From contig NZ_CP126170.1 of NCBI RefSeq assembly GCF_033170385.1, forward strand, positions 3,310,001 through 3,374,000: 64,000 nt of DNA, in the 5' to 3' direction. Shown piece after piece: positions 39,013 through 51,179 of this stretch. Position 1 is the first letter of the stretch, and each line of letters begins with the position of its first letter. Made by a program: the position numbers and the translations under genes. Below the pieces are notes generated by a model that was given only the letters and a program-made list of their open reading frames with translations, searched no databases and was not told where the DNA came from. Origin of the DNA: Xanthomonas rydalmerensis. GTDB taxonomy: Bacteria > Pseudomonadota > Gammaproteobacteria > Xanthomonadales > Xanthomonadaceae.

Positions 39013-39318
39013 TCAGCCCTTCAGCGAATCGACTTCGGCCACGTTGATCGTGTGGCGGGTACGGAACAGCGTCACCAGGATCGCGAGGCCGATGGCGGCT
39101 TCGGCCGCGGCCACGGTCAGGATGAAGAACACGAACAACTGGCCGGCGGCGTCGCCGAGCTCGCGCGAGAAGGCGACGAAGTTGATGTTGACCGACAGCA
39201 GCATCAGCTCGATCGACATCAGCAGCACGATGACGTTCTTGCGGTTGAGGAAGATGCCGGCCAGGGCGATGCAGAACAGCACCGCGCCGAGCGCCAGCAG
39301 ATGGCCTAGGGAAATCAT
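39013..39318 (-). CDS. nuoK: NADH-quinone oxidoreductase subunit K
   Basis: 101 residues, three transmembrane helices. Contains the conserved glutamates of the proton path ([20 protein letters not shown] and [15 protein letters not shown]). The ATG overlaps the nuoJ stop by 4 bp, so it is coupled. Length and sequence are standard. Confidence 0.97.
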   Translation of the reverse strand: MISLGHLLALGAVLFCIALAGIFLNRKNVIVLLMSIELMLLSVNINFVAFSRELGDAAGQLFVFFILTVAAAEAAIGLAILVTLFRTRHTINVAEVDSLKG

Positions 39319-39962
39319 GGCTGGCCCTCCTGCGATGCCGGCGGAGTGTGGAGCGTGGGCTTCTCGGCGTCCATCTTGACGATGCGCAGGCGGTCGCTGG
39401 CCTTGACCCGCGACTGCTCGCCCGGGTTCTGGGTCTTGATGCCGGTGCGCTTGCGCAGGGTCAGCATCACCGCGGCGACGACCGCCACGGTCAGGATGAT
39501 CGCGGCGAACTCGAACGGCAGCAGGAACTGGGTGAACAGGGTCTTGGCCAGCCAGGTGATGTTGGAGGTGTCGGCGGCCTGGGCCGCGGCGTTGTCGGCC
39601 GGGAACGGCGCCGCACTGCGCGCCTTCACGCCGATCAGGGTGACCATCTGCACCAGCATCGCCACCGCGACCACCAGGCCGACCGGCAGGTAGCGCACCC
39701 AGCCTTCGCGCATGCGGGCGGTGTCGATGTCCAGCATCATCACCACGAACAGGAACAGCACCATCACCGCGCCGACGTAGACCAGCACCAGGGTCACGCC
39801 GAGGAATTCGGCGCCCACCAGCAGCCACACGCAGGCAATGGAGAAGAACGTCAGGATCAGGCACAGCACCGCGTACACGGGGTTGCGCACGCTGATCACC
39901 GCGCCGGCGGCGACCGCGGCGATGGTGGCGAAGATCCAGAAAGCGATATTGACCCAATCCAT
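39315..39962 (-). CDS. nuoJ: NADH-quinone oxidoreductase subunit J
   Basis: 215 residues with five transmembrane helices ([58 protein letters not shown]). The pi-bulge TM3 region with [12 protein letters not shown] is conserved; it forms part of the E-channel with NuoH, A and K. The hydrophilic C-terminus (about 175-215) extends beyond E. coli NuoJ, as in many gammaproteobacteria. The start is 9 bp after nuoI; the stop overlaps nuoK. Confidence 0.96.
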   Translation of the reverse strand: MDWVNIAFWIFATIAAVAAGAVISVRNPVYAVLCLILTFFSIACVWLLVGAEFLGVTLVLVYVGAVMVLFLFVVMMLDIDTARMREGWVRYLPVGLVVAVAMLVQMVTLIGVKARSAAPFPADNAAAQAADTSNITWLAKTLFTQFLLPFEFAAIILTVAVVAAVMLTLRKRTGIKTQNPGEQSRVKASDRLRIVKMDAEKPTLHTPPASQEGQP

Positions 39963-39971
39963 TTCGGAACC

Positions 39972-40460
39972 TCAGCGGAAGGGAGCGTCGGCAGCACGGC
40001 GCTCGGCGATCTCGGCCTCGAGCCGGTCTCCGATCGCCAGCAACTGCGGCTTGGTGACGATGTTCTCGCCGCGCTTCTCGAAGTGGTACTCCAGCACCTG
40101 GGTCTCCACGATCGAATCCACCGGGCAGCTTTCCTCGCAGAAGCCGCAGTAGATGCACTTGAACAGGTCGATGTCGTAGCGGGTGGTGCGGCGGGTGCCG
40201 TCCTCGCGCTTGGTCGAGTCGATGGTGATCGCCAGCGCCGGGCACACCGCCTCGCACAGCTTGCAGGCGATGCAGCGTTCTTCGCCGTTGGGATAGCGGC
40301 GCAGCGCGTGCAGGCCGCGGAAGCGCGGCGACTGCGGGAACTTCTCCATCGGGTACAGCACGGTGTACTTGGGACGGAACGTGTACTTCAAGGTCAGCCA
40401 CAGGCCGCCGAGCAGCTCGAGCAGCAACAGGCTCTTGAAGTAATGGGTGACTTTATTCAT
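39972..40460 (-). CDS. nuoI: NADH-quinone oxidoreductase subunit I (2 x 4Fe-4S)
   Basis: 162 residues. Two ferredoxin motifs, [12 protein letters not shown] and [12 protein letters not shown], bind clusters N6a and N6b that pass electrons towards N2 in NuoB. It has an N-terminal amphipathic segment ([18 protein letters not shown]). Standard length. It lies 3 bp downstream of nuoH, in operon. Confidence 0.97.
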   Translation of the reverse strand: MNKVTHYFKSLLLLELLGGLWLTLKYTFRPKYTVLYPMEKFPQSPRFRGLHALRRYPNGEERCIACKLCEAVCPALAITIDSTKREDGTRRTTRYDIDLFKCIYCGFCEESCPVDSIVETQVLEYHFEKRGENIVTKPQLLAIGDRLEAEIAERRAADAPFR

Positions 40461-40463
40461 CGC

Positions 40464-41555
40464 TTACACACCCCTGTGGATCACACCGTAGAACACCATC
40501 AATGCCGTCACCGCGATCCACACGATCGTCAACGGAATGAACACCTTCCAGCCCAGGCGCATGATCTGGTCGTAGCGGTAGCGCGGGAAGCTGGCGCGGA
40601 ACCAGATGTACGCGCTGGCGAAGAACAGCACCTTCATCAGCAGCCACGGCCAGCCGCCGGTCCAGATCCAGTTGACCCACGGCGACACGTCCGCGGTGAC
40701 CCAGCCCTGGATCGGGCTCAGCCAGCCGCCCAGGAAGAAGATCGAGACCAGGAAGCTGACCAGGATCATGTTGGCGTATTCGGCCAGGAAGAACAGCGCG
40801 AACGCACCGCCCGAATACTCGACCATGTGGCCGGCGACGATTTCCGACTCGCCTTCGACCACGTCGAACGGCGCGCGGTTGGTCTCGGCCACGCCGGACA
40901 CCCAGTACACGATGAACAGTGGGAACAGCGGGATCAGGAACCAGCTGAAGAACCCGGAGCTGCCGGCCTGCGCCTGCACGATCGTGCTCAGGTTCAGGCT
41001 GCCGGCGGCGATCATCACACCGACCAGGGCGAAGCCCATCGCGATCTCGTAGCTGACCACCTGCGCCGCCGAGCGCATCGCGCCGAGGAAGGCGTACTTG
41101 GAGTTGGACGCCCAGCCGGCGAGGATGATGCCGTACACGCCCAGCGAGGTCATCGCCAGCAGGTACAGCAGGCCGGCGTTGGCGTTGGACAGCACCAGCT
41201 TGGCGTCGAACGGCACCACCGCCCAGGCGGCGAAGGCCGGCGCCAGGGTGATCAGCGGCGCGATCACGAACATCGCCTTGTGCGAGCTGCTGGGCTGGAT
41301 GATTTCCTTGAACAGCAGCTTGAACACGTCGGCGAAGGCCTGGAAGATGCCCATGCCCACGTACATCGGCCCGTGGCGCACGTGCATCCAGCCGATCAGC
41401 TTGCGCTCCCAGACCACGTAGAACGCCACCGAGATGATCACCGGCATGGCGATCAGCAGGATCTTCAGCACGATCCACAGGACCACGCCGAGGGCGCCCA
41501 GGCCGAGGAACCACTGGTGCAGCGGGTCGACCACGTTCAACAGCATCTCGTTCAT
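40464..41555 (-). CDS. nuoH: NADH-quinone oxidoreductase subunit H
   Basis: 363 residues, eight transmembrane helices. Forms the quinone site and links peripheral and membrane arms. Signatures: [20 protein letters not shown] (near residue 50), [20 protein letters not shown], the acidic loop [20 protein letters not shown] and [20 protein letters not shown]. All glutamates of the E-channel loop are present. Its ATG overlaps the nuoG stop by 4 bp. Confidence 0.97.
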   Translation of the reverse strand: MNEMLLNVVDPLHQWFLGLGALGVVLWIVLKILLIAMPVIISVAFYVVWERKLIGWMHVRHGPMYVGMGIFQAFADVFKLLFKEIIQPSSSHKAMFVIAPLITLAPAFAAWAVVPFDAKLVLSNANAGLLYLLAMTSLGVYGIILAGWASNSKYAFLGAMRSAAQVVSYEIAMGFALVGVMIAAGSLNLSTIVQAQAGSSGFFSWFLIPLFPLFIVYWVSGVAETNRAPFDVVEGESEIVAGHMVEYSGGAFALFFLAEYANMILVSFLVSIFFLGGWLSPIQGWVTADVSPWVNWIWTGGWPWLLMKVLFFASAYIWFRASFPRYRYDQIMRLGWKVFIPLTIVWIAVTALMVFYGVIHRGV

Positions 41556-43797
41556 GCAGCCACCACCGTCACCCGACCGGCGCCCAGCGGCGCGGTCGCG
41601 CCGTGGCCCGTTTCGATCCAGGCCGCGCCCGGCGCGACCCGCTTGTCCGTCGCCAGCGGCAACGTGGCGCTACCCGCCGCGGTGCCGACCTTGACCATCT
41701 GTCCGTCGCTCAGGCCCAAGCGCGCCGCCTCGTCCGGATGCAGCGCGATGCCCGGCGCGCGGTTCAGCGGATGCTGCTGCAGCGCCTGCGCGCGGCGCAC
41801 CACCGCATCGGTGCGGTAGATCGCCGGACTGGCGGCCAGTTCCAGGCCCTCGTCCTGGCGCGCCGGCTGCGCCGAGCTTGCCGCGGCAACCTCGCGCGGC
41901 TGCAGGCCATCGCGCAGCCCGGCCAGGTCGATGAACTCGAAGCCGGGCAGGCCCAGCTCGCCGCCGAGCGCGCGCAGCACGCGCCAGCCCTCGCGGGCCT
42001 CGCCCGGCAGCTTGCCACCGGCGCGGGTGCGCTGGTCGCTGCCGTTGAGGTTGGTCAACGTCGCCTCGATTTCCGGCAGCGCGCCGATCGGCAGGATCAC
42101 GTCGGCCACGTCACGGGTGGAGGCGCAGGCGAAGTGGCTGAACGCCACCACCTTGGCACCGGCCAGAGCGCTGCGCGCGGCCGCGGCGTCGGCGAAGTCC
42201 AGCCCCGGCTCCAGGCCGTAAAGCACATAGGCGCTGCGCGGTTCGGCCAGCATCGCCGCGGCGTTGCGGCCGCGCGGCAACACGCCGTAGCGCGACAGGC
42301 CGAGCGCGTTGGCGCCCTGCGGGATGCGGCACAGCGCCGCGCCGGTGGCGGCGGCGAAGTCGCGCGCACCCGCACGCAGTGCGGCGGCCTGCGGATGGTT
42401 CTCCACCAGCGCGCCGACGATCAGCACCGCACGGCCGGCACCCTGCACCGCTTCGCGCAGCGCGCCATCGGCCAACGCTTCGGCGAACTTCGACGGCGCC
42501 ACGATCTGGCGGCCGGCCTGGTCGAAGGCCACATCGAAATCGACCGGATTGATCGAATACACCTTGGTCTGGCGCTGCATCCGCGCCTTGCGCAGGCGTG
42601 CATGCAGCAGCGGCAGTTCATGGCGCAGGTTGCTGCCCAGGATCACCACCACGTCGGCCTGCTCGATCTCCGCCAGCGGCAGCGCGAACGGCTCGACCAG
42701 CGCGGCATCGGAGAAGTCGCGGTTGTACACGCGGTGATCGAGGTTGCCGCTGTCCAGGCCCTCGGCCAGGCGCGCCAGCAGCGCGCCCTCCTCGTTGGAG
42801 GTGGACGGATGCGCGAGCACGCCCAGCGCGTCGCCACGGTTGGCCTTGAGGATCTCGCTCGCGGCGGAAAGCCCTTCGGCCCACGACACCTCGCGCCACT
42901 GCCCGTCGACCTTGCGCATCGGCCGCAGTGCGCGGTCCTCGGCGTACAGGCCCTGGTGCGAGTAGCGGTCGCGGTCGGACAGCCAGCACTCGTTGACCGC
43001 TTCGTTGTCGCGCGGCACGGTGCGCAGCACTTCGCCGCGGCGCACGTGCAGGAACAGGTTGGAGCCCATCGCGTCGTGGTAGCCCAGCGACTCGCGCGCC
43101 ACCAGTTCCCAGGGGCGCGCACGGAACTGGAACACCTTGTTGGTCAGCGCGCCCACCGGGCACACGTCGACCACGTTGCCGGACAGCTCGGTGGTCAGCG
43201 GCTTGCCGTCGTAGGTGCCGATCTGCAGGTTCTCGCCGCGGTACATGCCGCCCAGCTCGTAGGTGCCGGCGATGTCAGCGGTGAAGCGCACGCAGCGCGT
43301 GCACTGGATGCAGCGGGTCATCTCGGTGGCGACCAGCGGCCCGATGTCCTCGTCCGGCACCACGCGCTTGCGCTCGTTGAAGCGGCTGACCGAGCGGCCA
43401 TAGCCCAGCGACACGTCCTGCAACTCGCACTCGCCGCCCTGATCGCAGATCGGGCAGTCCAGCGGATGGTTGATCAGCAGGAATTCCATGACGCTGCGCT
43501 GGTACTTCAGCGCCTTGTCGCTGCGCGTCTGCACCTTCATGCCGTCCATGACCGGCGTGGCGCAGGCCGGCGACGGCTTGGGCGACTTCTCGACGTCGAC
43601 CAGGCACATGCGGCAGTTGGCCGCGATCGGCAGCTTCTCGTGGTAGCAGAAGCGCGGGATCGGAATGCCGGCCTTGTCGGCGGCCTGGATGATCATCGAG
43701 CCCTTCGGCACGACCAGCGACTGGCCGTCGATCTCGACGGTCACATGGCCTTCCGGCACGACCGCGGGGGTCGCGCCGGGATTGTTGGGTTGCGCGC

Positions 43798-43801
<4 letters not shown>
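41552..43801 (-). CDS. nuoG: NADH-quinone oxidoreductase subunit G
   Basis: 749 residues. N-terminal 2Fe-2S ([20 protein letters not shown]) and 4Fe-4S domains ([30 protein letters not shown]) carrying clusters N1b, N4 and N5, then a molybdopterin oxidoreductase-like C-terminal part that has lost Mo-cofactor function. Shorter than E. coli NuoG (908) because of the C-terminal half, as in other Xanthomonads. The N-terminus [20 protein letters not shown] carries a low-complexity leader. It starts inside nuoF's last codons (4 bp overlap). Confidence 0.96.
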
Positions 43802-45141
<1,340 letters not shown>

Positions 45142-45146
45142 TGCCG

Positions 45147-45674
45147 TTACTCCAACCCGTCCAGCAATTCGTCGACCTTGTCCTTGGTCAGATGCTCGTG
45201 GTAGTGGCCGTTGATGACCATCATCGGCGCGCCTGCGCAACCGGCCAGGCATTCTTCCTCGCGCTTGAGGTAGACGCGGCCGTCGGCGGTGGACTGGCCC
45301 AGCTTGCAGCCGAGCTTCTTCTCGGCGTGCGCGACCAGGTCCTCGGCACCGTTGAGCCAGCAGCTGATGTTGGTGCAGAACGCGACGTTGTTGCGGCCGA
45401 CCTTCTCGGTCTCGAACATCGAGTAGAAGCTGGCGACCTCGTAGGCCCACACCGGCGGCAGTTCCAGGTACTTGGCCACGCCGGCGATCAACTCGTCGGT
45501 CAGCCAGCCCTGGTTCTGTTCCTGCGCCGCGTGCAAGCCCTGCAGCACCGCCGAGCGCTTGCGGTCCGGCGGGAACTTGGCCAGCCAGTGATCGATGTGC
45601 GCGCGCGTCTTGTCGCTCAGCACCACCATCGGATCGACGTCGCGCGCCGCTTCGAAATTACCTGTCGCCTTCAT
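45147..45674 (-). CDS. nuoE: NADH-quinone oxidoreductase subunit E (2Fe-2S)
   Basis: 175 residues. Thioredoxin-like protein with the N1a 2Fe-2S cluster, ligands in FCTNISCWL and [13 protein letters not shown]. The N-terminal helical region has [18 protein letters not shown]. Standard length. The ATG overlaps the stop of nuoD by 4 bp; it is followed by nuoF. Confidence 0.97.
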   Translation of the reverse strand: MKATGNFEAARDVDPMVVLSDKTRAHIDHWLAKFPPDRKRSAVLQGLHAAQEQNQGWLTDELIAGVAKYLELPPVWAYEVASFYSMFETEKVGRNNVAFCTNISCWLNGAEDLVAHAEKKLGCKLGQSTADGRVYLKREEECLAGCAGAPMMVINGHYHEHLTKDKVDELLDGLE

Positions 45675-46978
45675 CGGTCGACCTCACCAAACACCAGATC
45701 ATAGGTACCAATCATCGCCACCACGTCGGCCAGCATGTGGCCGCGCACGATCGCGTCCATCGACGACAGATGGGCGAAGCCCGGCGCGCGCAGGTGCACG
45801 CGGAACGGCTTGTTGGCGCCGTCGGACATCAGGTAGCAGCCGAACTCGCCCTTCGGCGCTTCGACCGCGCAGTAGGTCTCGCCGGCCGGCACGCAGTAGC
45901 CTTCGCTGAACAGCTTGAAGTGGTGGATCAGCGCTTCCATGTCGTCCTTCATATCGGCGCGCTTGGGCGGCGCCACCTTGAAGTTCTCGACCATGACCGG
46001 GCCCGGGTTGGCCTTCAGCCACTGCACGCACTGCTTGATGATGCGGTTGGACTCGCGCATCTCGGCCACGCGCACCAGGTAGCGGTCGTAGCAGTCGCCG
46101 TTAGTGCCGAGCGGGATGTCGAAATCGACGCTGTCATACTTGGCGTAGGGCTGCTTCTTGCGCAGATCCCAGGCGATGCCCGAGCCGCGCAGCATCACGC
46201 CGGTCATGCCCCAGCCGTAGGCCTGCTCCGGCGTGACCACGCCGATGCCGACGGTGCGCTGCTTCCAGATGCGGTTGTCGGTGAGCAGCGTTTCGTACTC
46301 GTCGACGCGGCCCGGGAAGGTATTGGTGAAGTCTTCCAGGAAGTCGAGCATCGAGCCTTCGCGCGCGGCATTGAGCCGCTTCAGCGCATTGCCCTTGTGC
46401 CAGCGCGATTCCTGGTACTTCGGCATGCGGTCCGGCAGGTCGCGGTAGACGCCGCCCGGACGGTAGTAGGTCGCGTGCATGCGCGCGCCCGACACCGCCT
46501 CGTACACGTCCATCAGCTCTTCGCGCTCGCGGAACGCGTACAGCATCACCGCCATCGCGCCCAGATCCAGGCCGTTGGAGCCGACCCACATCAGGTGGTT
46601 CAGGATGCGGGTGATCTCGTCGAACATGGTGCGGATGTACTGCGCACGCTCCGGCGCCTCGATCCCCATCAGGGTCTCGATCGCACGCACGTAGGCGTGC
46701 TCGTTGCACATCATCGACACGTAGTCCAGGCGATCCATGTAGCCGATCGACTGGTTGAACGGCTTGGACTCGGCCAGCTTCTCGGTGCCACGGTGCAGCA
46801 GGCCGATGTGCGGATCGGCGCGGACCACGGTCTCGCCGTCCATCTCGAGGATCAGGCGCAGCACGCCGTGCGCGGCCGGATGCTGCGGGCCGAAGTTCAT
46901 CGTGTAGTTGCGGATCTCCTGCTTGGCTTCGGCAGGATTGCTGGCGAACCCGTCGTGCGCCTGGTGGTACTCGCTCAC
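45671..46978 (-). CDS. nuoD: NADH-quinone oxidoreductase subunit D
   Basis: 435 residues. 49-kDa-type subunit forming the quinone pocket with NuoB. Motifs: [52 protein letters not shown], and a final [12 protein letters not shown]. Start at GTG 46978 ([11 protein letters not shown]), overlapping the nuoC stop by 4 bp; no ATG nearer the conserved domain keeps the N-terminus. E. coli fuses nuoC and nuoD; here they are separate. Confidence 0.96.
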   Translation of the reverse strand: MSEYHQAHDGFASNPAEAKQEIRNYTMNFGPQHPAAHGVLRLILEMDGETVVRADPHIGLLHRGTEKLAESKPFNQSIGYMDRLDYVSMMCNEHAYVRAIETLMGIEAPERAQYIRTMFDEITRILNHLMWVGSNGLDLGAMAVMLYAFREREELMDVYEAVSGARMHATYYRPGGVYRDLPDRMPKYQESRWHKGNALKRLNAAREGSMLDFLEDFTNTFPGRVDEYETLLTDNRIWKQRTVGIGVVTPEQAYGWGMTGVMLRGSGIAWDLRKKQPYAKYDSVDFDIPLGTNGDCYDRYLVRVAEMRESNRIIKQCVQWLKANPGPVMVENFKVAPPKRADMKDDMEALIHHFKLFSEGYCVPAGETYCAVEAPKGEFGCYLMSDGANKPFRVHLRAPGFAHLSSMDAIVRGHMLADVVAMIGTYDLVFGEVDR

Positions 46979-47724
46979 TTGGCGGACTCCTTCTGTGCTT
47001 CGCCCGCCGCGGTCTGGTAGCGCGCATCGTCGCGGATCACACGCGGCACGCCCACGCGCGGCTCCACCGAGGTCACCGGCTCGTAGATCACGCGCTGCTT
47101 CTCTTCGTCGTAGCGCACTTCGACGTTGCCGATCAGCGGGAAATCCTTGCGGAACGGATGACCGACGAAGCCGTAGTCGGTGAGGATGCGGCGCAGGTCC
47201 GGGTGACCGGAGAACACCACGCCGAACAGGTCGAACGCCTCGCGCTCGAACCAGTTCGCGCCCGGCCAGATGTCGGTGACCGAGGCCACCACCGGCAGGT
47301 CTTCGTTCGGCGCGTAGCAACGCACGCGCAGGCGCTGGTTGTGGCGGTAGGAGATCAACTGCGCCAGCACGGCGTAGCGCTGCTGAGGGACCGGCAACGG
47401 CTGCGCGCCGCCGGCGGCCTCGCCACTGGGAAACTCGCCCCAGGCGAAACGGCCCACGGCCTTGCCTTCGACGCCGCGGCTGAAGCCGTGCGAGGACACG
47501 TCCGAGGTATCCCACTCGTCGCTGCCGTAGCCCAGGTAGTCCACGCCGCACAGGTCGGACAGCTGTTCGAAACCGAACTCGTCGCGCAGCGCCAGGCAGG
47601 TGGCGTGCCAGGCGTCGGCCGGCACTTCCAGGGTGACTTCGCCGCGCGGAAGGGCCACGAAGACCTGGCTGCCGGGGAAACGGGCGCCGAGTCGGTCGCT
47701 AAAGGAAGATGCTTGCTCTGCCAT
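46975..47724 (-). CDS. nuoC: NADH-quinone oxidoreductase subunit C
   Basis: 249 residues. Peripheral-arm subunit with the 30-kDa signature [20 protein letters not shown], then [20 protein letters not shown] and RKDFPLIG. The start [18 protein letters not shown] was chosen at ATG 47724. It carries an inserted Gly/Ser/Pro-rich loop (about 78-108, [20 protein letters not shown]) and a C-terminal tail ([10 protein letters not shown]). It is 32 bp after nuoB. Confidence 0.95.
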   Translation of the reverse strand: MAEQASSFSDRLGARFPGSQVFVALPRGEVTLEVPADAWHATCLALRDEFGFEQLSDLCGVDYLGYGSDEWDTSDVSSHGFSRGVEGKAVGRFAWGEFPSGEAAGGAQPLPVPQQRYAVLAQLISYRHNQRLRVRCYAPNEDLPVVASVTDIWPGANWFEREAFDLFGVVFSGHPDLRRILTDYGFVGHPFRKDFPLIGNVEVRYDEEKQRVIYEPVTSVEPRVGVPRVIRDDARYQTAAGEAQKESAK

Positions 47725-47756
47725 GGGGGCTTGGCGTGCTCTCGAGGAAAGAGGAA

Positions 47757-48311
47757 TCAGCGCGCGATGGTCTGGGTTCGCCAGATCTTCTTCTGCAACT
47801 GCAAGATGCCGTAGACCAGGGCCTCGGCGGTCGGCGGGCAACCGGGGACATAGACGTCCACCGGCACGATGCGGTCGCAACCGCGCACCACCGAATACGA
47901 GTAATGGTAGTAGCCGCCGCCGTTGGCGCAGCTGCCCATCGAGATGACCCACTTCGGGTCCGGCATCTGGTCGTAGACCTTGCGCAGCGCCGGGGCCATC
48001 TTGTTGACCAGGGTGCCGGCGACGATCATCACGTCGGACTGGCGCGGCGACGGGCGGAACACCACGCCGTAGCGGTCCAGGTCCAGGCGCGCGGCGCCGG
48101 CGTGCATCATCTCGACCGCGCAGCAGGCCAGGCCGAAGGTCATCGGCCACATCGAGCCGGTGCGCGCCCAGTTCAGCAGCGCGTCGACGCTGGTGGTGAC
48201 GTAGCCCTTTTCCAGCAGCGGGTTCTCGCCTTCGGGACGCAGGATGTCGTCCACCCGCCCTTCCGGGATCGGGTTGGTCATCAGGCGATCCAGGGTCTGA
48301 ATCACTCCCAT
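47757..48311 (-). CDS. nuoB: NADH-quinone oxidoreductase subunit B (cluster N2)
   Basis: 184 residues. Carries 4Fe-4S cluster N2, the electron donor to quinone. Ligand cysteines are all present: tandem C63-C64 ([10 protein letters not shown]), C128 ([11 protein letters not shown]) and C158 ([11 protein letters not shown]). Standard length. Start at ATG 48311, overlapping the end of nuoA by 10 bp. Confidence 0.97.
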   Translation of the reverse strand: MGVIQTLDRLMTNPIPEGRVDDILRPEGENPLLEKGYVTTSVDALLNWARTGSMWPMTFGLACCAVEMMHAGAARLDLDRYGVVFRPSPRQSDVMIVAGTLVNKMAPALRKVYDQMPDPKWVISMGSCANGGGYYHYSYSVVRGCDRIVPVDVYVPGCPPTAEALVYGILQLQKKIWRTQTIAR

Positions 48312-48658
48312 TCCAGCGCTCCCTTCTTCCACACGTAGACAAAACCGAGGAACAACATGCCGACGAACAGGCCCATGGTGACCAGGGAGCGAGCGCCCAG
48401 GTCCATGAACACCTGCGTCCACGGCACGATGAAGATGATTTCCAGATCGAAGACGATGAACTGGATGGCGATCAGGTAGTAGCGCACGTCGAACTTCATG
48501 CGCGCGTCCTCGAAGGCCTCGAAGCCGCACTCGTACGGCGAGAGCTTCTTCAGGTCGGGACGCCGGGGACCGAGGAAGCGCCCCACCAGCATCAGCGCGA
48601 CGCCGATACCGGTGGCCACGATCAGAAACAGCAGGGTCGGCAAATATTCGGCCAGCAC
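48302..48658 (-). CDS. nuoA: NADH-quinone oxidoreductase subunit A
   Basis: 118 residues, three transmembrane helices, the usual size. The loop with the quinone-site Cys ([20 protein letters not shown]) and the acidic TM2 stretch ([20 protein letters not shown]) are conserved. The GTG at 48658 ([14 protein letters not shown]) was chosen; GAGAG is 8 nt upstream, and a longer frame would run to near tRNA-Leu. It is the first nuo gene; the promoter should lie in the 107 bp to tRNA-Leu, or transcription reads through from it. Confidence 0.94.
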   Translation of the reverse strand: MLAEYLPTLLFLIVATGIGVALMLVGRFLGPRRPDLKKLSPYECGFEAFEDARMKFDVRYYLIAIQFIVFDLEIIFIVPWTQVFMDLGARSLVTMGLFVGMLFLGFVYVWKKGALEWE

Positions 48659-48765
48659 TCGCAATTCTCTCTTGCCTGTGCCCGCGCGCGTGCCGCGCAG
48701 GCATGGGATAGACGATTCTCCGGGCAGAGGCGTGACGCCCTTGCGCAGAAACCGTAGCCAAACAA

Positions 48766-48850
48766 TGGTGCCCAAGAGGGGACTCGAACCCCTACGACCT
48801 AAGTCGCTACCACCTCAAGGTAGTGCGTCTACCAATTCCGCCACCTGGGC
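48766..48850 (-). tRNA. tRNA-Leu (anticodon GAG)
   Basis: 85 nt with encoded CCA and a long variable arm, class II. Anticodon loop TTGAGGT between CTACC and GGTAG. It corresponds to E. coli leuU, which follows secG in that genome; here it is likewise directly downstream of secG, with nuoA next. Confidence 0.96.
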
Positions 48851-48901
48851 TTGCGTAAAACCTGCGCGGCAATCCCGCCGCGCAGCATATTGTAACCGTC
48901 T

Positions 48902-49336
48902 TCAGTCTTTCTGCGACGGGGCAGGCGACTTTTCTTGCGCTTTTTCCGGCGCCTGCTGGGCAGCCGGGGCGGCGGCGGGCGCCGCCGGAGCCGCGGCGGC
49001 GGCCGACGGCGCCTGCGGGACCGACAACTCGCCGGCCGGCGCGGCCGGCGCCGGGGTGGCGGACTGCGACATCACGCCCAGGTTGGCGTCGGCCGGACGC
49101 GCACTGTGGCCGGCGTACCAGGCCATGAACAGGCTGATGGCGAAGAACACCACCGCCAGCCACTTGGTCGACTTGGACAGGAAGTTGGACGCGCCGCGCG
49201 ATCCGAACACCGTGCCGGACGCGCCGGCGCCGAACCCGGAACCCGCCGCCGCACCGGCGCCGCGCTGCATCAGGATCAGCGCGATCATCGCGATCGCCAC
49301 CAGCACGTAGACCACATTGAGGATGACCATCAGCAT
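48902..49336 (-). CDS. secG: Protein translocase subunit SecG
   Basis: 144 residues. Two transmembrane helices (MLMVILNVVYVLVAIAMIAL and KWLAVVFFAISLFMAWYAG) joined by the conserved loop GAGAAAGSGFGAGASGTVFG, which matches SecG of the SecYEG channel. An Ala/Pro-rich, mostly unstructured C-terminal tail (about 95-144) follows, as in other Xanthomonads. ATG 49336 was chosen; an internal ATG two codons later is also possible. It is preceded by tpiA at 62 bp and followed by tRNA-Leu. Confidence 0.95.
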   Translation of the reverse strand: MLMVILNVVYVLVAIAMIALILMQRGAGAAAGSGFGAGASGTVFGSRGASNFLSKSTKWLAVVFFAISLFMAWYAGHSARPADANLGVMSQSATPAPAAPAGELSVPQAPSAAAAAPAAPAAAPAAQQAPEKAQEKSPAPSQKD

Positions 49337-49398
49337 TTCGAAATCCGTCCGGACAGTACGACTTGGGGGACGAACGGCCGCCATCGGCAGCCGTTCGC

Positions 49399-50160
49399 TC
49401 AACAGGCGGCCGCCGCTCGCACGATGGCCAGAAATTCCGCGGCGACCAGCGAGGCGCCGCCTACCAGCCCGCCATCGACATCCGGCTGTGCGAACAGCTC
49501 GGCCGCGTTGTCGGGCTTGACGCTGCCGCCATACAGGATCGGCAACGAATCCGCGATTCTAGCATCGCGGGCCGCCACTTCGCCACGGATGAACGCATGC
49601 ACCGCCTGCGCCTGCGCCGGGCTGGCGGTGCGGCCGGTGCCGATCGCCCAGACCGGCTCGTAGGCCACCACGGCCCGGGCGAAGCCCTCGGCGCCGACCA
49701 GCTCCAGCACCGGCGCCAGTTGCGCGGCGATGACCGCCTCGGTGCGCCCGGCCTCGCGCTGCTCCAGGGTCTCGCCCACGCACAGGATCGGGACCAGCCC
49801 GGCGTGCAGGGCGGCGGCGAACTTGCGCGCGACCAGTTCGCTGCTCTCCTGATGGTACTGGCGCCGCTCCGAATGCCCGACCAGACCGTAGTCGGCGCCC
49901 ACGTCGACCAGCATCGCCGCCGACACCTCGCCGGTATAGGCGCCCTTCTCGTTGCTGCTGACGTCCTGCGCGCCGAAGCGCAGCAGCCGGTCCTCGAAAT
50001 GCTCGATCAGGTCGCCCAGGTACGGCAGCGGCGGCAAAATCACCACCTCCACCTCGTGCTCGGCCGCGTGCAGCCCGGCGACGATCTCCCGCACCAGGGC
50101 GGCAGCGAAGTGGCGGGTTCCATGCAATTTCCAGTTTCCGGCTACGATCTTGCGTCGCAT
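49399..50160 (-). CDS. tpiA: Triosephosphate isomerase
   Basis: 253 residues. Interconverts dihydroxyacetone phosphate and glyceraldehyde 3-phosphate. Catalytic residues: K11 in AGNWKLHG, the His in VGHSERR and the Glu in VAYEPVWAIGTG; phosphate loop ILYGGSVKPDN near the C-terminus. ATG 50160 gives MRRKIVAGNWKLHG, the family N-terminus. It is followed by secG, a common gammaproteobacterial pair. Confidence 0.97.
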   Translation of the reverse strand: MRRKIVAGNWKLHGTRHFAAALVREIVAGLHAAEHEVEVVILPPLPYLGDLIEHFEDRLLRFGAQDVSSNEKGAYTGEVSAAMLVDVGADYGLVGHSERRQYHQESSELVARKFAAALHAGLVPILCVGETLEQREAGRTEAVIAAQLAPVLELVGAEGFARAVVAYEPVWAIGTGRTASPAQAQAVHAFIRGEVAARDARIADSLPILYGGSVKPDNAAELFAQPDVDGGLVGGASLVAAEFLAIVRAAAAC

Positions 50161-50273
50161 CGGCGCATCTCCGGCGAAAAAGTGCCGAGAGGATAGCCGA
50201 TGCGCCGCCAAGGGCAGGCATCGTCCCCACCGCCCCGCCCTCCCCCGCCGCCTGCTCCATGCCAGAGACCGCC

Positions 50274-51083
50274 ATGACCCAGTTCCCCGGCTACGCCCTG
50301 ATCACCGGCGCCTCCAGCGGCATCGGCCGCGAGATCGCCCGCGAATACGCCCGCCGCGGCGTGCCGCTGATCCTGACCGCGCGCCGCGAGGCACAGTTGC
50401 AGGCGCTGGCCGCCGAACTGCGGCCGCAGGTGCCGGTGGAGGTGCTGGTCGCCGACCTGGCCGATCCGGCCGCGCCGGCCGCACTGGTGGCCGAGATCGA
50501 ACGGCGCGGGCTGGCAGTGCGGATCCTGGTCAACAACGCCGGCTACGGCGTGCCCGGCCGCTACATCGCCCAGGACTGGGCGGTGCACGCGGCGTTCCTG
50601 CAGGTGATGGTCGGCGCCGTGTGCGAACTGACCTGGCGGCTGCTGCCGGCGCTGCGCGCCAGCGGCCACGGCCGCATCCTCAATGTCGCCTCGTTCGCCG
50701 CCCTGGTCCCCGGCGCCGACGGCCACACCCTGTACGCGGCGGCGAAGAGCTTCATGCTGCGCTTCAGCGAATCGCTGGCCCTGGAGAACGCCGACCGCGG
50801 GGTCGGCGTCTGCGCGCTGTGCCCCGGCTTCACCTGGTCCGAGTTCCACGACGTCACCGGCAACCGTGAACAGATGAACGCGCTACCGCGCTGGATCTGG
50901 CTGCAGACCGCCGCGGTGGCCCGCGCCGGCATCGACGGCGCCGAACGCGGCAAGGTGCGGGTGGTCCCCGGCGCGGTCTACCGCGCCCTGCTCGGCCTGA
51001 CCGCGCTACTGCCCAATGCCTTGTTGCTGCGGCTGATGGGCCGCGGCTCGGGACGGATCAGAAATGCTGGGATTGGGGATTAG
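50274..51083 (+). CDS. Short-chain dehydrogenase/reductase (classical SDR)
   Basis: 269 residues from ATG 50274 (an ATG 15 bp upstream is also in frame; AGAGACC precedes the chosen one). NAD(P) motif TGASSGIG at 11-18, NNAG at 87-90, and catalytic S140, Y154 and K158 (YAAAK). Short-chain oxidoreductase of the DltE/SadH-like type; substrate not assignable. The last residues (RNAGIGD) and stop are encoded by a GGGATTGGGGATTAG copy of the G-rich repeat, so the original C-terminus may have been extended by it. It is divergent from tpiA and convergent with the 2OG oxygenase gene. Confidence 0.9.
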   Translation: MTQFPGYALITGASSGIGREIAREYARRGVPLILTARREAQLQALAAELRPQVPVEVLVADLADPAAPAALVAEIERRGLAVRILVNNAGYGVPGRYIAQDWAVHAAFLQVMVGAVCELTWRLLPALRASGHGRILNVASFAALVPGADGHTLYAAAKSFMLRFSESLALENADRGVGVCALCPGFTWSEFHDVTGNREQMNALPRWIWLQTAAVARAGIDGAERGKVRVVPGAVYRALLGLTALLPNALLLRLMGRGSGRIRNAGIGD

Positions 51084-51097
51084 GGAGCCGGGATTGG
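51068..51097 (+). repeat. G-rich GGGATT-type repeat (copy e)
   Basis: Plus strand: GGG, GGGG, GGG and GGG runs in GGGATTGGGGATTAGGG then AGCCGGGATTGG. It overlaps the last codons and stop of the SDR gene. Confidence 0.8.
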
Positions 51098-51147
51098 CAA
51101 AAGCGGGATAGCCGCGATCTGCCACCCCGCGCGGGATCCGCTCTTGC

Positions 51148-51179
51148 GAATCCCCAATCCCCACTCCCGACTCCCCGCC
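51148..51179 (-). repeat. G-rich GGGATT-type repeat (copy f)
   Basis: Minus strand: GGGG, GGG, GGGG, GGGG runs. It ends at the stop of the 2OG oxygenase gene and is inverted relative to copy e, so the 112-bp convergent gap can fold as one stem-loop. Confidence 0.8.
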
